Numbered from the stretch's first letter, positions 11,965-23,825 are shown. The stretch: DNA of 64,000 nt from Adiantum capillus-veneris (GCA_014529385.2 CM043959.1:50309122-50373121); one strand, 5' to 3'. Numbers and translations are program-made. Notes: generated from the letters alone by a model not told the origin.

Positions 11965-13028
11965 GTCTAGATCTAAGTGAGTAATCTTTTTTTGCTACAA
12001 GACATGTCCAAATCCATTTTTTTGGTCAATATATAAATTGAAGTTCAAGATATAAAATAATTAACTTGCTTAAAACAAACCTTTATTTCCATTCACTACC
12101 TTTCTTCCTCATTTCTTGGAGCCATACCTTGTTAACAAAGCTTGCAAAACCAAAAAGCTTGTCAAGAATGAGATAATTTATATTATTAAACTTGAGTGGT
12201 TTGCAAAAAAATTTATAGGCCAAGCATAAGATTACTCAAAAAAATAGAGATAAAGGCAAATGGGTAAGAGCCAAAGCTCGGATCAAGTACAATAAGTTTG
12301 GATGAAGTTTTAGTACAAGACAAAGAGATGGGGGAATCCATGCAATAAAAGGTAAGGGTTTAAAGAAAGCACTATAATGACAATGAAACATTGAATCGAA
12401 ACATTGAATCAAAATAAGGAAGGGAGCTTGTGATTGTGGTCATGTCTATGGGTAAGGGTAAATTTTTGAGGTTGGCTATGGGATTGGTTTATTTTCTTGG
12501 GAGCAATGAGAGGTTTCTCAACAAACCACAAATTAGTGGCAAGGGTGGTGTTGATATTGGGGAATCATATCCAATTATAGGAGGCCTTGGTAGATGCCCT
12601 AATTTATAGGGCAAGGCAATCAATAGCACACATAGAGATATGAGGGAAAAGAGTTTAGTTTTCATAAAATGAATTTTACTCTAAGAGCCCTAGAAGGGCG
12701 AATTGAAAACTAAATTTGGGGATATTAGAGGGCTCTATGTGGAGAAACCTAGTAAAATTCAGCTCTAAAACCTAGGTGTGTGCTATTGCCTACAAGCTTT
12801 CTTCCTAGCTATACCTGACTCAATTTGGAGTTGTCTATCAAAAGTTACAGCAATTTTGGTGAACTGCACTTGAAAGAGCACTCAAAACAGTCTTAGGACC
12901 AAAAAGCAGGAACTTTGGCTTGTATCTTGGTCTCCAAAAGGTATTTTTAGCTCAAACTTGAGCTTTGGGATATACTCAAGTATACTTACAAGATCATCAA
13001 GTCAGATACCCCCACTATGCTGAGAGGT

Positions 13029-13048
13029 ACATGGATCGTGATCCATGT
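13029..13048. repeat. 20-bp imperfect palindrome, copy 1
   Basis: ACATGGATCGTGATCCATGT differs from perfect dyad symmetry only at the centre. A perfect version lies 122 bp downstream; both are preceded by GAGGT. An AT-rich spacer with T and A runs separates them. Confidence 0.85.
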
Positions 13049-13150
13049 TCCTGTCAAATTTTTTTTCAAATTTTTCCAAATTTTTATTGTGTGTAGACAA
13101 GATCATAAGCAGGCTATATACCAATTTTCAAAAAATTTTGAGGTTGAGGT

Positions 13151-13170
13151 ACATGGATCGCGATCCATGT
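13151..13170. repeat. 20-bp perfect palindrome, copy 2
   Basis: ACATGGATCGCGATCCATGT equals its own reverse complement. Flanking GGTTGA and TCAACC extend the arms with a three-base bulge. The GATCGCGATC centre is absent from copy 1. Confidence 0.9.
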
Positions 13171-14784
13171 TCAACCACACCTGGACTTGTCCTCTTAGGA
13201 GTTTGTTCCTGACTATGTCCACAAGCTAAATCTCAAATCTTTTCGGATTTGGTTTTGTTGCAGTAAAGTAGATATTGCAAAGGGCACCAAGGAGTATTCT
13301 AAAAGAGGGAGACGAGTAAAATTTACAAGTGAGAAAATCTACACCAAGCAAGGTGAAGCAAAATTTATAACAATTGTATTTGGTAAGACAATGGAGCTCT
13401 AGCAAATGAGAAACTTGCAATAGGTAAGCCAATGGAGTTCTAGGAGAACTACAAAGGGCAGATTAAGATAAGTTTAAGAGGCTTACTGAGAATTATTTTA
13501 AGATAATAAAATGTTGATCTGTAAAAAGGCAAGAAAAGAAGCTAATAAGGCTAGCTAGGAAACCAGCTTTGTTGTACCAAGAGCTCAAAGAATTTGAGAG
13601 AACTTGAAGCGATTCCTTAAATACGTTAGTCTTGCTATTAAGTGTTAACAAGATATGCCCTAAAAAGGAACTTCCATAGAATACTCAAGACACGTCTAGT
13701 TTTTACGAGCTAGTGCAAAAATGAGGGACTTCAAAATAGGGCTTGTGATGAGAGTAGGCTAGTGGTGGGTGGCAAGGTTCTTGTAGAGCTAAAGGAGGGA
13801 CTCTTGGTGCATGGTAGAAGGCAAGAAGCGAGACGAAATTTCTTTTATATAATTCTTATAGTGGTGCTGTGGCAATTTCTCAAAGGGCCACTCTTCGTTG
13901 ATTGAGGGTGATGAAGACTACGTAAGAATAGTGTGTCAAGCATGATATAGGAGTCAAAATCCTTAATAGTTGGGAGATTTCAAGTAAGATGATCTCTCTT
14001 GTGAGGCTTGAGGGCTTGAGAATCCATTATTGAGAGTTATCTCAAAACATTTCCCAAAATAAGGGTCACAAGCAGAGATTTCTTGCCAATGGTGTTGAGA
14101 GGGTGTTGGGCACGATTATGCACAGGTTATGCCTAGACATAGAGGAGGCTGGAGTTCAAGATGGCAAGGTTAATGAATGGTGGCTAGAGATGACGAGGTT
14201 GGCCACTTGATACCCAACAAATTGAAAACTCAATTAAGTTTTTTGATCTCTATTAAAAAAAATCATTCTGTTCTATGAGTACTTGGGTCATTGCTGTGAT
14301 GATCTTATTTTGGTTCAGCAGGATGACGTGGCCCAAAATGAGCAGAGAAATAGGTGGTCATTTTCTTATGGCTTACTTCATTGGCTCAATTGCGAGGGCA
14401 ATAGAAAGAGAAAATCAAGGCACAAAATGAGAAAAACTTGGATTTCAAGTTTCAGCTCACAAGAATAGGATTCATGCAACGTATTTTGATGATTCAAGTA
14501 AAACAATAGGATCTAGTGATTGGTCACCTGATTGGAAGGCATCAGCATTAGCACAACCACTGAGTGATAGAGGAAAGAGAGGTAATCTTATTTTATACAA
14601 TAATCCATAGGTCAAAACAATTTTGCCGAACGCTTGAGTGGAGAAATATGAGCTAATGAAGCTCCATTCTCAATGAGCTCAGTTAAAGTGATTCGGGCAA
14701 GGCAGCATGTTAAGTAAAACAACGGTTGGCTAGCAAAGTGGAGTTCAACATTAAAGGAAACCAAAGGAATATCTAGCTCACAAT

Positions 14785-15290
14785 AGGGGGTCCTCCGCAT
14801 TAACGTAGAGGACCTCTTGCCCGAATTATCTCGCCTAGAGCATAATGAAATTATGCCAATTTTTTGGAGCTTTTTGTACGCGCTAAGGCACTAAGTTGGC
14901 AATGGAGGGTCCTCTTCGTTAACGTGGATGACCCTTACCCAAATAATCTCACCCGGTCTTGGCTGGGCTTAATGCAATTATACACATTTTTTGTAGCATT
15001 TTGCACTCTAAAGCACTAAACTAGCAAGGGGGGTGCTCTGCGTTAACACGGATGATCCTTTGGCCGAATAATCTTGCCCAATCTTGAACAGGTTCAATGA
15101 AATTACATTGCGTTGTGCGCTTTCTAAGGTTCTAAGTTGACAACAAGGGGAATCCTCAGCGTTAACGCGGATGACCCCCATCCCAAACTTGGCTGGGTTT
15201 ATTAAATCTATTTCTGGTAGCGTTCAACAATCCAAGGCAATAAGTTGGCAAGGGGGGGTCCTCTACGTTAACGCGGATGACCCCTTGCCC
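14785..15290. repeat. five-unit tandem array of palindromic GTTAAC repeats
   Basis: Five diverged units about 106-124 bp apart, each centred on a GTTAAC core (14799 as ATTAAC, then 14918, 15042, 15161, 15267). The core is flanked by near-symmetric arms of the form GGGGTCCTC ... GATGACCCC, so each unit can form a hairpin. Spacers share AAGGCACTAAGTTGGCAA, CCCAATCTTG and similar words. There is no coding frame through the array. It ends about 140 bp before the 5' LTR of element A. Confidence 0.85.
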
Positions 15291-16345
15291 CCCACCGAAC
15301 ACAACCTAAGGTGCTATGTTTGGGCTCCGATAATTGCAAAGCTTGGCTTTTGGAAAATCAATCACTAAAACAAGTTGGCCCACTGACAACAGCAAGGGTG
15401 CAACGTGTCTTCTTCACCCAATGGATCTCAGGCGTTGGTGCAGCCAAAGTTGGTCTAAGCTAGGAAATGGTCTATGCTAGGTAGAGATAGTAAGCAAGTG
15501 CATTGCAAAAGGCTAGGACATGTACCAAAGCCCTGGGCAGCCAAAGGATAGCGGAAGTGTATGCTCCATGCGGTTTTTTAGGCTAAAATAGCTCCAAGTT
15601 CGCTCAATTGGGATGGACGATGAAGATGTACAAAATGCCAAGTCAATGCTCTATAATGTAGTATTCAGTGTGCTCTAGAAGCCGGTCCACACGGCTCGTC
15701 AAACGGAGCCCCGGTGCTCAAGATATTGCAGTTCAAAGTTAGAAGGTGTGGAAGATCCCCGACAGGTAGGGCTGTTGGGGACAGATGGCCCAGGCAGGTG
15801 TCAGTGGATACATGTGAAGTGCTCGAGTTGTAGAGCATGCCGGTTTTCTCGGATCAAGAATCGGAGCTCTAGATAGCAAGTTATGGTCGATTGAAACTTT
15901 TTCGGGGGCCGGGTCTGAGCCCACTTGCCTGCATTGAAGAATGCGCCATCTGGCATCTTTTTGGCTTCGCCAAGGTTTCAGTTGACAGTATGCTTCATGT
16001 GGAGCCGATAGGAATTGACTGCATGTCGATCGGATTCCCCGCCGTTAGCAGGCTATGATGGAGCAAAGTTGAAGGCTAGTGCAAAGTAGGTGAATGCAGG
16101 GGTTTTTTTCCAATTTCTGGGATATTGGTTGGAGGCCACGGCAAGGTCTAAAGATGATGGGATCTAGGATGGTCCAAGTCCAACGTGGTGGAATTTCGGA
16201 TCAGCTTTGCGGCTTGACAATCCGACCTTGGACCGAAATATGGCGAGCAGGGCAAGTAAAGGGGAAAAAAGTGAGTTTGGGGATTTTTTTTTGAGGAAAA
16301 GAGCTTAAAATTCCAAGATCCTGGGGGCAGCTCACTAAAAGATGC

Positions 16346-16405
16346 CACGTGACCGGCATAAGCCCCATATGCAGGAGAGGGAGTGTAGCCGGCAAGCTAT
16401 ATAAG
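16346..16405 (+). promoter_or_regulatory. LTR promoter copy 1: G-box and TATA box
   Basis: CACGTG at 16346-16351 and TATATAAG at 16398-16405, 52 bp apart. The same pair with the same spacing occurs at 16976/17028 and in the 3' LTR at 24714/24766, so it is probably the element's RNA polymerase II promoter. Confidence 0.7.
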
Positions 16406-16975
16406 CAGGGGCGTGTACCCCAGGCAGGTGTCAGTGGATACATGTGAAGTGCTCGAGTTGTAGAGCATGCCGGTTTTCTCGGATCAAGAATCGGAGCTCT
16501 AGATAGCAAGTTATGGTCGATTGAAACTTTTTCGGGGGCCGGGTCTGAGCCCACTTGCCTGCATTGAAGAATGCGCCATCTGGCATCTTTTTGGCTTCGC
16601 CAAGGTTTCAGTTGACAGTATGCTTCATGTGGAGCCGATAGGAATTGACTGCATGTCGATCGGATTCCCCGCCGTTAGCAGGCTATGATGGAGCAAAGTT
16701 GAAGGCTAGTGCAAAGTAGGTGAATGCAGGGGTTTTTTTCCAATTTCTGGGATATTGGTTGGAGGCCACGGCAAGGTCTAAAGATGATGGGATCTAGGAT
16801 GGTCCAAGTCCAACGTGGTGGAATTTCGGATCAGCTTTGCGGCTTGACAATCCGACCTTGGACCGAAATATGGCGAGCAGGGCAAGTAAAGGGGAAAAAA
16901 GTGAGTTTGGGGATTTTTTTTTGAGGAAAAGAGCTTAAAATTCCAAGATCCTGGGGGCAGCTCACTAAAAGATGC

Positions 16976-17035
16976 CACGTGACCGGCATAAGCCCCATAT
17001 GCAGGAGAGGGAGTGTAGCCGGCAAGCTATATAAG
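16976..17035 (+). promoter_or_regulatory. LTR promoter copy 2: G-box and TATA box
   Basis: Exact duplicate of the upstream pair, CACGTG at 16976-16981 and TATATAAG at 17028-17035. This is the copy followed by the authentic downstream LTR sequence (CTCTTGGTAGTGTGTGGAG), so it is likely the ancestral start region. Confidence 0.7.
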
Positions 17036-17475
17036 CAGGGGCGTGTACCCCTCTTGGTAGTGTGTGGAGCGAGGAAGCTCCTCGGAGAAGTTGGCTATGG
17101 TAGACGCTATGTTGAGTGCTGCTTGCGGCGGGAGGCGGCCCATGGGCGCGCATGTGGCGGTTTTGGCCGATGCAGTGGTCGGATTCGGTGGCGATGGCGC
17201 AGTGCGCGTGTGGGGTCGACTAATGATGTGGCCATCTGAAGCGGCTGGTCTCGCGGTGGAGAGCTATAGGAGAGAGCATTAGTGACATCGCTAATGCCCC
17301 CCCTCCCCGAGACATAAAGAGGAGGTCAGCCCCACAGAGATAACGAAAGGGCCAGAGTGGCTGGGAGAATAGGTGCCAAAGGGGTGCGTCCTGCAAGGGA
17401 TCAAGGAAGAGCCAAAATGGCCGGGTCTGAACCAGAGGCAAGTGCAAAAGGGGGCTCCTGCAGCAGTCGAGTGAG

Positions 17476-17476
<1 letters not shown>

Positions 17477-17561
<85 letters not shown>
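17477..17561 (+). repeat. (GA)n microsatellite in 5' LTR
   Basis: About 85 bp of pure GA. A (GA)n occupies the matching place in the 3' LTR (25225-25319), so it was part of the element before insertion. Confidence 0.95.
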
Positions 17562-17563
<2 letters not shown>

Positions 17564-18207
17564 CCGCCATGTGGACCAAGTGCAAGGAGGCCATTCCAAG
17601 GCCGGTCGAGCAAGATCCAGCAAAGGACAAGCCAAGGCAAGAGCAAGGTGGAATCCATAGACCAAAGGGAAGGAGGAGAGAGAGATAAAGAGAGAAGGCC
17701 AATGTGAGCCAAACAAAAGTGGTCAATAAGTTCCCCAAAAGGGGTCAAAAATGAGGAAAAGATTAAAAAAAAGTGGCCTAGGGGGCAGTAACGACATCGC
17801 TAATGCCCCCCCTCCAAGTGCAACAAAAGCAAAAGAGAGCAGATGAAGCAAAGCAATTCCCCCCTCTCCAAAGATGCTAAAATAAGATGCCAGATGGGCC
17901 AATGAAAGGATAATTTCCAAAATTGAAGCCCCCCTCCATAAAAGTCAAATTTTCATCAAATTAGGGGCTTTTTTCCTGGCTTTTTTGGTGCCGTTTGAAG
18001 CCTGCAAAGTGGAGTTCTCTAGCAAGCTAACCCCTTTGTAACTTTTTCTTGAAAATGGCCATGGTGATGGCAGTGCAAACCCATGTACATGCCTTTTGAA
18101 TTGCAATCAAGCCACCGCCGCCCCCTATTGCTGTTGTTTCCCCTTCCCCCCTTCTCTTTCTCCTGCTTTCATGTTTGCCCTCGGTGCCGACAGTGTGGAT
18201 GTGTGTT

Positions 18208-18228
18208 CCCCCCCCCCCCCCCCCCCCC
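18208..18228 (+). repeat. poly-C run in 5' LTR
   Basis: Twenty-one consecutive C. The matching place in the 3' LTR (about 25973) has only seven. Homopolymer length is also prone to sequencing error. Confidence 0.9.
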
Positions 18229-18496
18229 AGACCGACGGTGTTTTGGTTGAGAGGGTGAGATTGAGTGGTTGTGAGTGTGTGTAAGGGTGGAGAGAGACCG
18301 TGACAGCAGGTGTGTGTTGTGTGGTGGGTTTGTGGAGTGTGTGAGCATTGGAAATTGAGCAAGCGGTGGTCTGCTAGTGTAAAGTGTTTTTTGAAGGTGT
18401 TTTTTGAGAGGACAGGGGTGTTTCGGATACCCTGACCTATAGAGAGGCCCTTGTGTTTGTACCGGGTGTGCTTCCCCATTCCCCCTCTCCATCTTC

Positions 18497-18510
18497 TGGT
18501 GCCCCCACGG
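18497..18510 (+). other. element A putative primer-binding site
   Basis: TGGTGCCCCCACGG begins five bases after the LTR end; the site is shared with E1. TGG matches the CCA tail of a tRNA. It is not the initiator-Met site used by copia-2; I cannot name the tRNA. Confidence 0.5.
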
Positions 18511-18569
18511 AGGAGCACACTGATTGCTCCCAGCTAATCGAAAAGAAGCAGTTTTCTGCGTTGGAAGTC

Positions 18570-19208
18570 ATGGCAGCTAGAAGCTATGGACCGATTTTCA
18601 CAGGCAAAGAGAGCCTTGACGAGTGGATGTTGGATTTCCAGCTGTATGCTGAACGAGGATAGAAAGATGAAGACTTTTCCTTTGGTGATGCGTGTGAAAG
18701 CTAAAGTATGGAAGGCGAGCCGAGGCAAGCATGGCCGGCTCTACGGGTGAGCTTTCTTCACGACGTTCGCAAAGAGGCGTCCCCAGTCGAGATAGATGCA
18801 AAGCTAAAGGCACTAAAGCAAGATGTAAGTAAAGAATTCAATCTGCTTTTGAGTCATTTCGAAGAGTGTTGGTGGGCAGAACTAGCGACGGTCATGCAGT
18901 TGGCTAATGGAGACTACTTCAAGCTAGATAAGTTCATGGTGTGTCTGCATCCTAAGGTGAGAGAGAAAGTTGATTTTGAGAGCCTAGAGAATTACAATGG
19001 TGCAGTAGAGATTGCTCGATCGAAGAGCAGAAAGATAAAGAAAAAAATAGATCAGGGTGTGTCAGGCTACAAGACAATGGCCCATGTTCAACCACAGAGT
19101 CCAAGGGAAGCTATGCACAAAGAAAATCATGGAAACCGAGGTGTAGCTATTGTGCCACAAAATTGGGTACGCACGGCGCAAGATCTATCCAAGAAAATGC
19201 AGGAGTTA
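18570..19208 (+). pseudogene. element A gag, N-terminal part
   Basis: ATG at 18570-18572 opens MAARSYGPIFTGKES...DEWMLDFQLY, stopped by TAG at 18660-18662. A shifted frame from about 18770 continues with EIDAKLKALKQDV, FKLDKFMVCLHPKVREKV and a basic stretch (ARSKSRKIKKKI), ending TGA near 19210. Gag builds the particle. E1 carries a recognisable relative on the other strand. Confidence 0.8.
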
Positions 19209-19220
19209 TGACTCAGTGTC

Positions 19221-20309
19221 ATGGATAGAGGAAAGCAAAGAGGAGCAAGGGGCACGACAAGGCCACTACCAGGTAGGTGCTACAATTGTGGAGAAGAGGG
19301 GCACTATGCACCCGATTGTCCTCAACCACAGAGAGAAAGAGGAGGCATTTACCCACTTTTTGGTAGAGGTCGAGGTCAGGGTCAGTTCAATGTTCCAAGA
19401 GAACAAGGGGAGGAGAATCCGGTGCAGCCAGCTCTGCCAAATGGAGGTGAGGTCCCAAGAGTGAATATTATCGGGGTGGATAAGCAGGATGGCGAGATTT
19501 TGGCCAATAGGAGAGCAAGACTTGAGAGGGAGACAGAGATAGAGCAGGAAATGAGAGCTCACAAAGGCAAAGAGAAGGTATACGAAGGTAGAGAGCATTC
19601 CGAGCCTAGCAAAAGAAGGAGGCATCACAAAATCAAACAGGCGGATTTTCAATTAGGGCGTGCCTATCCCGAGTACAATCTGGTAAGTGATGTTCAAAAT
19701 CAAAAAGCAAACATTACTTTTGGTCAATTATTAGCTTTAAATTCAAATTTAAGGAGACAGTGGTCCACAAGTGTTAGCACCACACTGCCAAGAGCTAAGG
19801 GTAATGTGCAAGCAGTGCGAAATATGTCTTTGAGGGTAGGTAACCCCACTAATGTTCTTCCGCTAGTGTATGTGATTATAGAAAAGAGGATGCAGGTCCA
19901 AGCCTACATAAACGGTGGAGCACAGGTTTGTGTCATGACGGAAGCATCCATGAGAGAGACGGGAGTCATGGTAGTAGTCAAGTCAAATATGCGCATGAGG
20001 ATGGCTAACCATACTAAAGCCAGGTGTCTGTGTGTGGCTCAGGATGTGAAGGTCAAGGTGATGGGCATAGAGTGCATGATAGACTTTTTTGTGATGAAAG
20101 CAAGGGATAATGCTTATCCGATCATTTTGGGTAGGTCATGGATTTTGGCAATAGGTGCTAAGCAAGATTGGGAGAGCAAAGTGTTCACCTTGCCTGACAA
20201 AGAAAGGGGAAGAAAAATTATGCTTGATTTGAAGACCAAGGATAGCAGTTCTCATCCTATGGCAGTTAGAGATGAGGGCGACACGACGAGCTACGAGTAC
20301 GAGACATAG
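19221..20309 (+). pseudogene. element A gag zinc knuckle and protease
   Basis: A 362-codon open frame. CYNCGEEGHYAPDC (about residues 24-37) is a complete CCHC nucleocapsid knuckle. A basic and charged linker follows, then an aspartic protease with YINGGAQVCVM near residue 230 and the distal hydrophobic-G motif IILGRSW near residue 295. The catalytic Asp is Asn (AAC at 19911-19913), so the protease should be inactive. The ORF itself is otherwise long and clean compared with the rest of this element. Confidence 0.82.
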
Positions 20310-21359
20310 ATGGGATATGATGAAGGCTATACTAGCACAGAGGAAGAGGAGAGCAAGGACAACATGATGAAGATAGATGTAGACGTATTTGGAGTCATCA
20401 TAGATGACTCCCCACCTAAAGAAGAAGGTATGCATCCTCAAGCTCATGGTTTAAGCATAGAGGAGGTTTCAAGCATGTTGAGTGAAGATTTAACCAAAGG
20501 TAAAAAGGAGGGTTATGTTCAACTATGTGACTCCTATCCAAACCTGTTTGCGATAGAGTACAAGCATTTGCGAGGTGCAAAAGGGGTAGAGCACAAGATT
20601 GTTCTTAAGGAGGGACATAGGCCTAAAGCACAAAAGCTGAGAAGCCTAGGGAAATCCAAAAGGAGGCCCTTTGGCAGAACATCAATAAGTTGTTGGATGC
20701 AGGCATCATATACCCTGTGAAAGAGCCAGAGTGGGTCTCGTCAGTGGTTATAACCCCTTGAAAAAATGGAAAATGGAGAGTGTGTGTCGACTACAGTCCA
20801 CTGAATGCCGCGACCAAGAGGAATCACTATCCATTGCCATTTCAAGACGAAATCCTAAATCAGGTGGCTGGACATGAGAGATACTCGATTATGGACGGCT
20901 TTTTGGGGTACCTTCAGATAGGGATTGCACTTGAAGCCAGCTGAAGACCACATTCATATCTCCATGGGCTTGTTTCACTTACCCCGTAGGATGCCGTTCA
21001 AATAAGTGAATGCATATGCCACCTTCCAAGATTGGATGAACAGAGTATTTGGTCCATACCTGGGCCGATTTATCAAGGTTTTCATGGATGATATCGGCTA
21101 CTACAGTTCAATATTAGAGCACCTATCGAAGCTGCAATTATGCTTTCAAAGGCTTGATGAAGAAGGAGGTCAGCTAAACCTCAAGAAGTGTAAGCTAGCA
21201 CAGCATCGAGCGCAGTTGTTGGGTCATGTGGTGTCGCAAAATGGTATAGAGGCTGATCCTGAGAAGGTGAAAGCATTGGTGTTGATGGAGCCACCATCAG
21301 ATGCTCAAGGTTTGGCTTCATTTGTCCATAAACTGAAGTATCTATCACGTTTCTTTTGA
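20310..21359 (+). pseudogene. element A protease-RT linker and reverse transcriptase
   Basis: The first frame (to 20720) holds an acidic linker and the RT approach (YPNLFAIEYKHLRG, HKIVLKEGHRPK). RT continues through several frame changes around 20,720-21,005. From 21006 it reads NAYATFQDWMNRVFGPYLGRF, then the catalytic box FMDDI (Asp pair 21086-21091) and GQLNLKKCKLAQ...LLGHVVSQNGIEADPEKV. The catalytic pair survives, but the frame is broken and ends at TGA 21357-21359. Confidence 0.82.
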
Positions 21360-22569
21360 ATGTTGTTGCAATATGTGCATCCTCTTCAAAAGAAAGCTCA
21401 ACAAGTGCATGGTTATGAGTGGGATGGAGAAGCTCGGGAGGCTTTTGATAGGGTCAAGGAGATTTTGTGTCAATCGCCAGTGGTGTGTCCTCCCAATCGA
21501 GAGGACAACTTCTATGTGTCTATGATAGTGGGCGCAATTGCTATTGGAGTGGTTCTACTGCAAAAGGTAGGGAGAAGCTACAAGCTGATATACTTTGAGA
21601 GCAAGGTGATTAGCCCAGGAGAGGCTACTTACACCGAGGCAGGGCAATGGGTGATGGCTTTGGTCTTCGCTTGCAGGAAGTTCAAGGTGCATTTGATTGT
21701 GCGCAAGTTTTTTTGTGTTAACAGCTAATAATCTATTGCCGAAGGTAGTGCTACATTTGAAGCCACGAAGGAGGATTATGAAGTGGGTGTTGGAGCTACA
21801 AGAGTTCAAATTCAAGGTGAAGGTAGATCACACGATTTGGTCTCACTTGGCAGTCATTCTTGTTGGCAAGGCCGTCCATTTGTCGGCCTATCCAAGGGTG
21901 GTGCAAGATGAAGCTAAGGAGAGCCGTATTTAGAGGATGCTTTTACAATGGGGTTTGATGGAGCGTATTGAAGGGTAGTACAGATAGCAGGAGGAGGTGT
22001 GGTGATACACGACCCACATGATAAAGCTATATTCTCGAAGGCGTATGATCTAGAGGATGTCCACACCAATAACGAGGCGGAGTATCTCACTCTGCATTTG
22101 GGTTTAAAACAGTGTATAGAGTTTGGCATTTCAAGGTTGGTGGTGAAGGGAGATGCGTTAGTAGTCATCAAGCAAATGTTTGGCCAATGGCAGGTAAAGC
22201 GATTCTTTGAAGCATTGGTTCTTTTCCATTAAGAAGATGCTCAAGTCTTTTGAAGAGTTCCAATTCAAGCATGTGAGAAGAGCACAGAATCAAGAGGCGG
22301 ATCAGTTAGCAAGTAGCAAAGTACAAGTGCATGTTTTCGGTTTATATGTGGCCCCAGCCACTTATGCAGGTAGGGTGACTCTAAAGGAGATTGAAGGGTT
22401 TTTGAGTACAGGGCACTATTCAGAGGGTTTGTCAAAGTTGAAGAAGAGAAGAGTGGTGAAAAAGGCCCACAAATTCACACTGGTAGGTGAGGATCTCATG
22501 AACTATGCACGTGACGGAGTGCTAAGAAGGGTGTTGTACAAAGAAGAGATAGGAATGGTGTTGGAGTAA
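21360..22569 (+). pseudogene. element A RNase H and second (archaeal-type) RNase H
   Basis: The first RNase H-like region (21360-21728) has AREAFDRVKEILCQSPVV and LIYFESKVISPGEATYTEAGQ and stops at 21726. After frame changes, a second RNase H follows: NNEAEYLTLHLGLKQC (near 22070) and LVVKGDALVVIKQ (near 22140), then VRRAQNQEADQLAS near 22275. Two RNase H domains in a row place the element near the Tat group. Confidence 0.8.
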
Positions 22570-23600
22570 TGCCACAAAGAAAGTGGACATCAGGGCAAAG
22601 ACCAGGTTCTGTTTTGAGTGCTTAGAGAAGGTTTTTGGTGGCCTTCCATTGTGAAGGACGTGCATTAATGGTGCAAGACGTGCCATGAGTGTCAGACTAT
22701 AGGTGAAAGACGACTGGTACCGAAGTCACAAGGTGACATCATCCAAAGTGCTTTTGAGAAGTGGGGTCTAGATGCCATAGGTCCTCTACCAAAGTCTACA
22801 AGCGGTAACAAGTATGTGGTGGTAGCCATTGACTACCTTACAAGATGGGTCGAGGCCAAAGTAGTGAAGGAAGTAAATGCTAATATGGTGGCTCAGTTTG
22901 TGTTTGATAACATCTGTTTCCGTTTTGGAGTTCCATGGGTGTTACTTTCTGATAGGGGTCAGGGGTTTAGAAGCAAGCTCATGAATGCATTAGTGGAAAA
23001 GCTAAAGATTCAGCATCGGTTTTCCTCACCCTATCACCCCCAATGCAATGCTCTAGTCGAAAGTGCTAATGGGAAAATCATCAAGATGTTAACAAAGTAC
23101 GTGTACAAACAGAAAACTAAGTGGGAAACAAATCTAGAGAAGTGTTTGTGGGCGTATAGAACGTCCTATAAAGCAGCTAAAATTTCACTCCATTTAAGCT
23201 ATTTTATGGTAAGGAGGTTGTGTTGTCGGTGCATGCGCAATTAGGTGCTTTAAAAGGTATGTGGCGTGTCAATGCCACTCAACAAGGGGTTCTATAGGAT
23301 CAGATAGCCAGTTTAGAGGCTTTGCAAATGGACAGAGAGGCAGCGGCAGACTACTATGTGAAGCAACGAGAGAAGCTGGTTGCCAAGTTCAATCAGAACC
23401 TGCCAGACAAGAAGATAGAAGAAGGAGATATGGTCATAAGTACGAAAGCTACCTGGATTTCACATTCCAGAAGAACTTCAAGAAGAAGTAGACAGGTCCG
23501 TATAAAGTGCAGAAGGCCTTTCTGAATGGGACCTATCAGCTGGTAAGAGCAAATGGCAAGCTTCTCAGGAACAGGGTGAATGGTGTGTGGCTCAAGCTAT
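22570..23600 (+). pseudogene. element A integrase
   Basis: A degraded H-H-C-C finger (GHQG, WCKTCHEC) lies at 22580-22700 with in-frame stops. The core shows the first Asp in GLDAIGPL (about 22770), the second in LSDRGQGF, and Glu in LVESANGK. A frameshift near 23,180 (at YKAAK) moves the C-terminal part, which resumes with FNQNLPDKKIEEGD near 23390. Catalytic residues are preserved although the frame is lost. Confidence 0.82.
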
Positions 23601-23805
23601 ATATCTATTGCTCGAGGTGTAGCAAACTGTAGTCAAGGGGGGTGGGCAACCCACCTAAAGCATGCGGTGTACGAGAAAAAGGAGATGAAGCTTTTGTACA
23701 TAGCTTGTACATACAGTTATGGTTTTGCAAGTGCTTTTCATCGTCAGTTTGGTGTGCCAGTTTTTAAGTTTTGTACATATGCTTTTGGTCGAACATAAAT
23801 GTTCG

Positions 23806-23825
23806 ACGAGGGGGCTGGGCAATGA
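23806..23825 (+). other. element A polypurine tract
   Basis: CGAGGGGGCTGGGCAATGA directly precedes the 3' LTR start TGGTGCAG. The tract of element B (AGGGGATGGG at 37165-37174) is similar, which supports both borders. Confidence 0.65.

Larger units (their letters stand above)
11965..14780. other. no gene seen; AT-rich with palindromes
   Basis: No frame longer than about 70 codons looks coding. The stretch holds the palindromes annotated at 13029 and 13151 and shorter inverted repeats just upstream (about 12950-12990). Nothing else is supported. Confidence 0.5.
15789..17048 (+). repeat. 630-bp tandem duplication inside the 5' LTR
   Basis: 15789-16418 and 16419-17048 read the same base for base as far as I compared them, including the single-base runs. 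The unit ends in the TATA region and starts near CAGGCAGGTGTCAGTGG. The 3' LTR has one unit only (24180-24788). Confidence 0.93.
15436..18491 (+). repeat. element A 5' LTR (3056 bp with internal duplication)
   Basis: Runs from TGGTGCAGCC to ...CCTCTCCA, followed by the primer site. It contains a 630-bp tandem duplication, two G-box/TATA promoters, two palindromic GCATTAG...CTAATGC-type elements (about 17276 and 17787), a GA microsatellite and a 21-C run. Without the duplication it would be about 2.4 kb, comparable with the 3' LTR. Confidence 0.88.

Noticed and set aside
14785-15290. CRISPR-like array
   Set aside because: Repeats are diverged, long-period and palindromic with related spacers, in a plant genome; no cas gene.
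17357-17748. Long open frames through GA tracts, giving Arg-Glu or Ser-Leu repeats (also at 25046-25509, 52568-52855 and 57942-58538)
   Set aside because: Dinucleotide repeats have no stop in several frames on both strands; flanks are LTR or non-coding.
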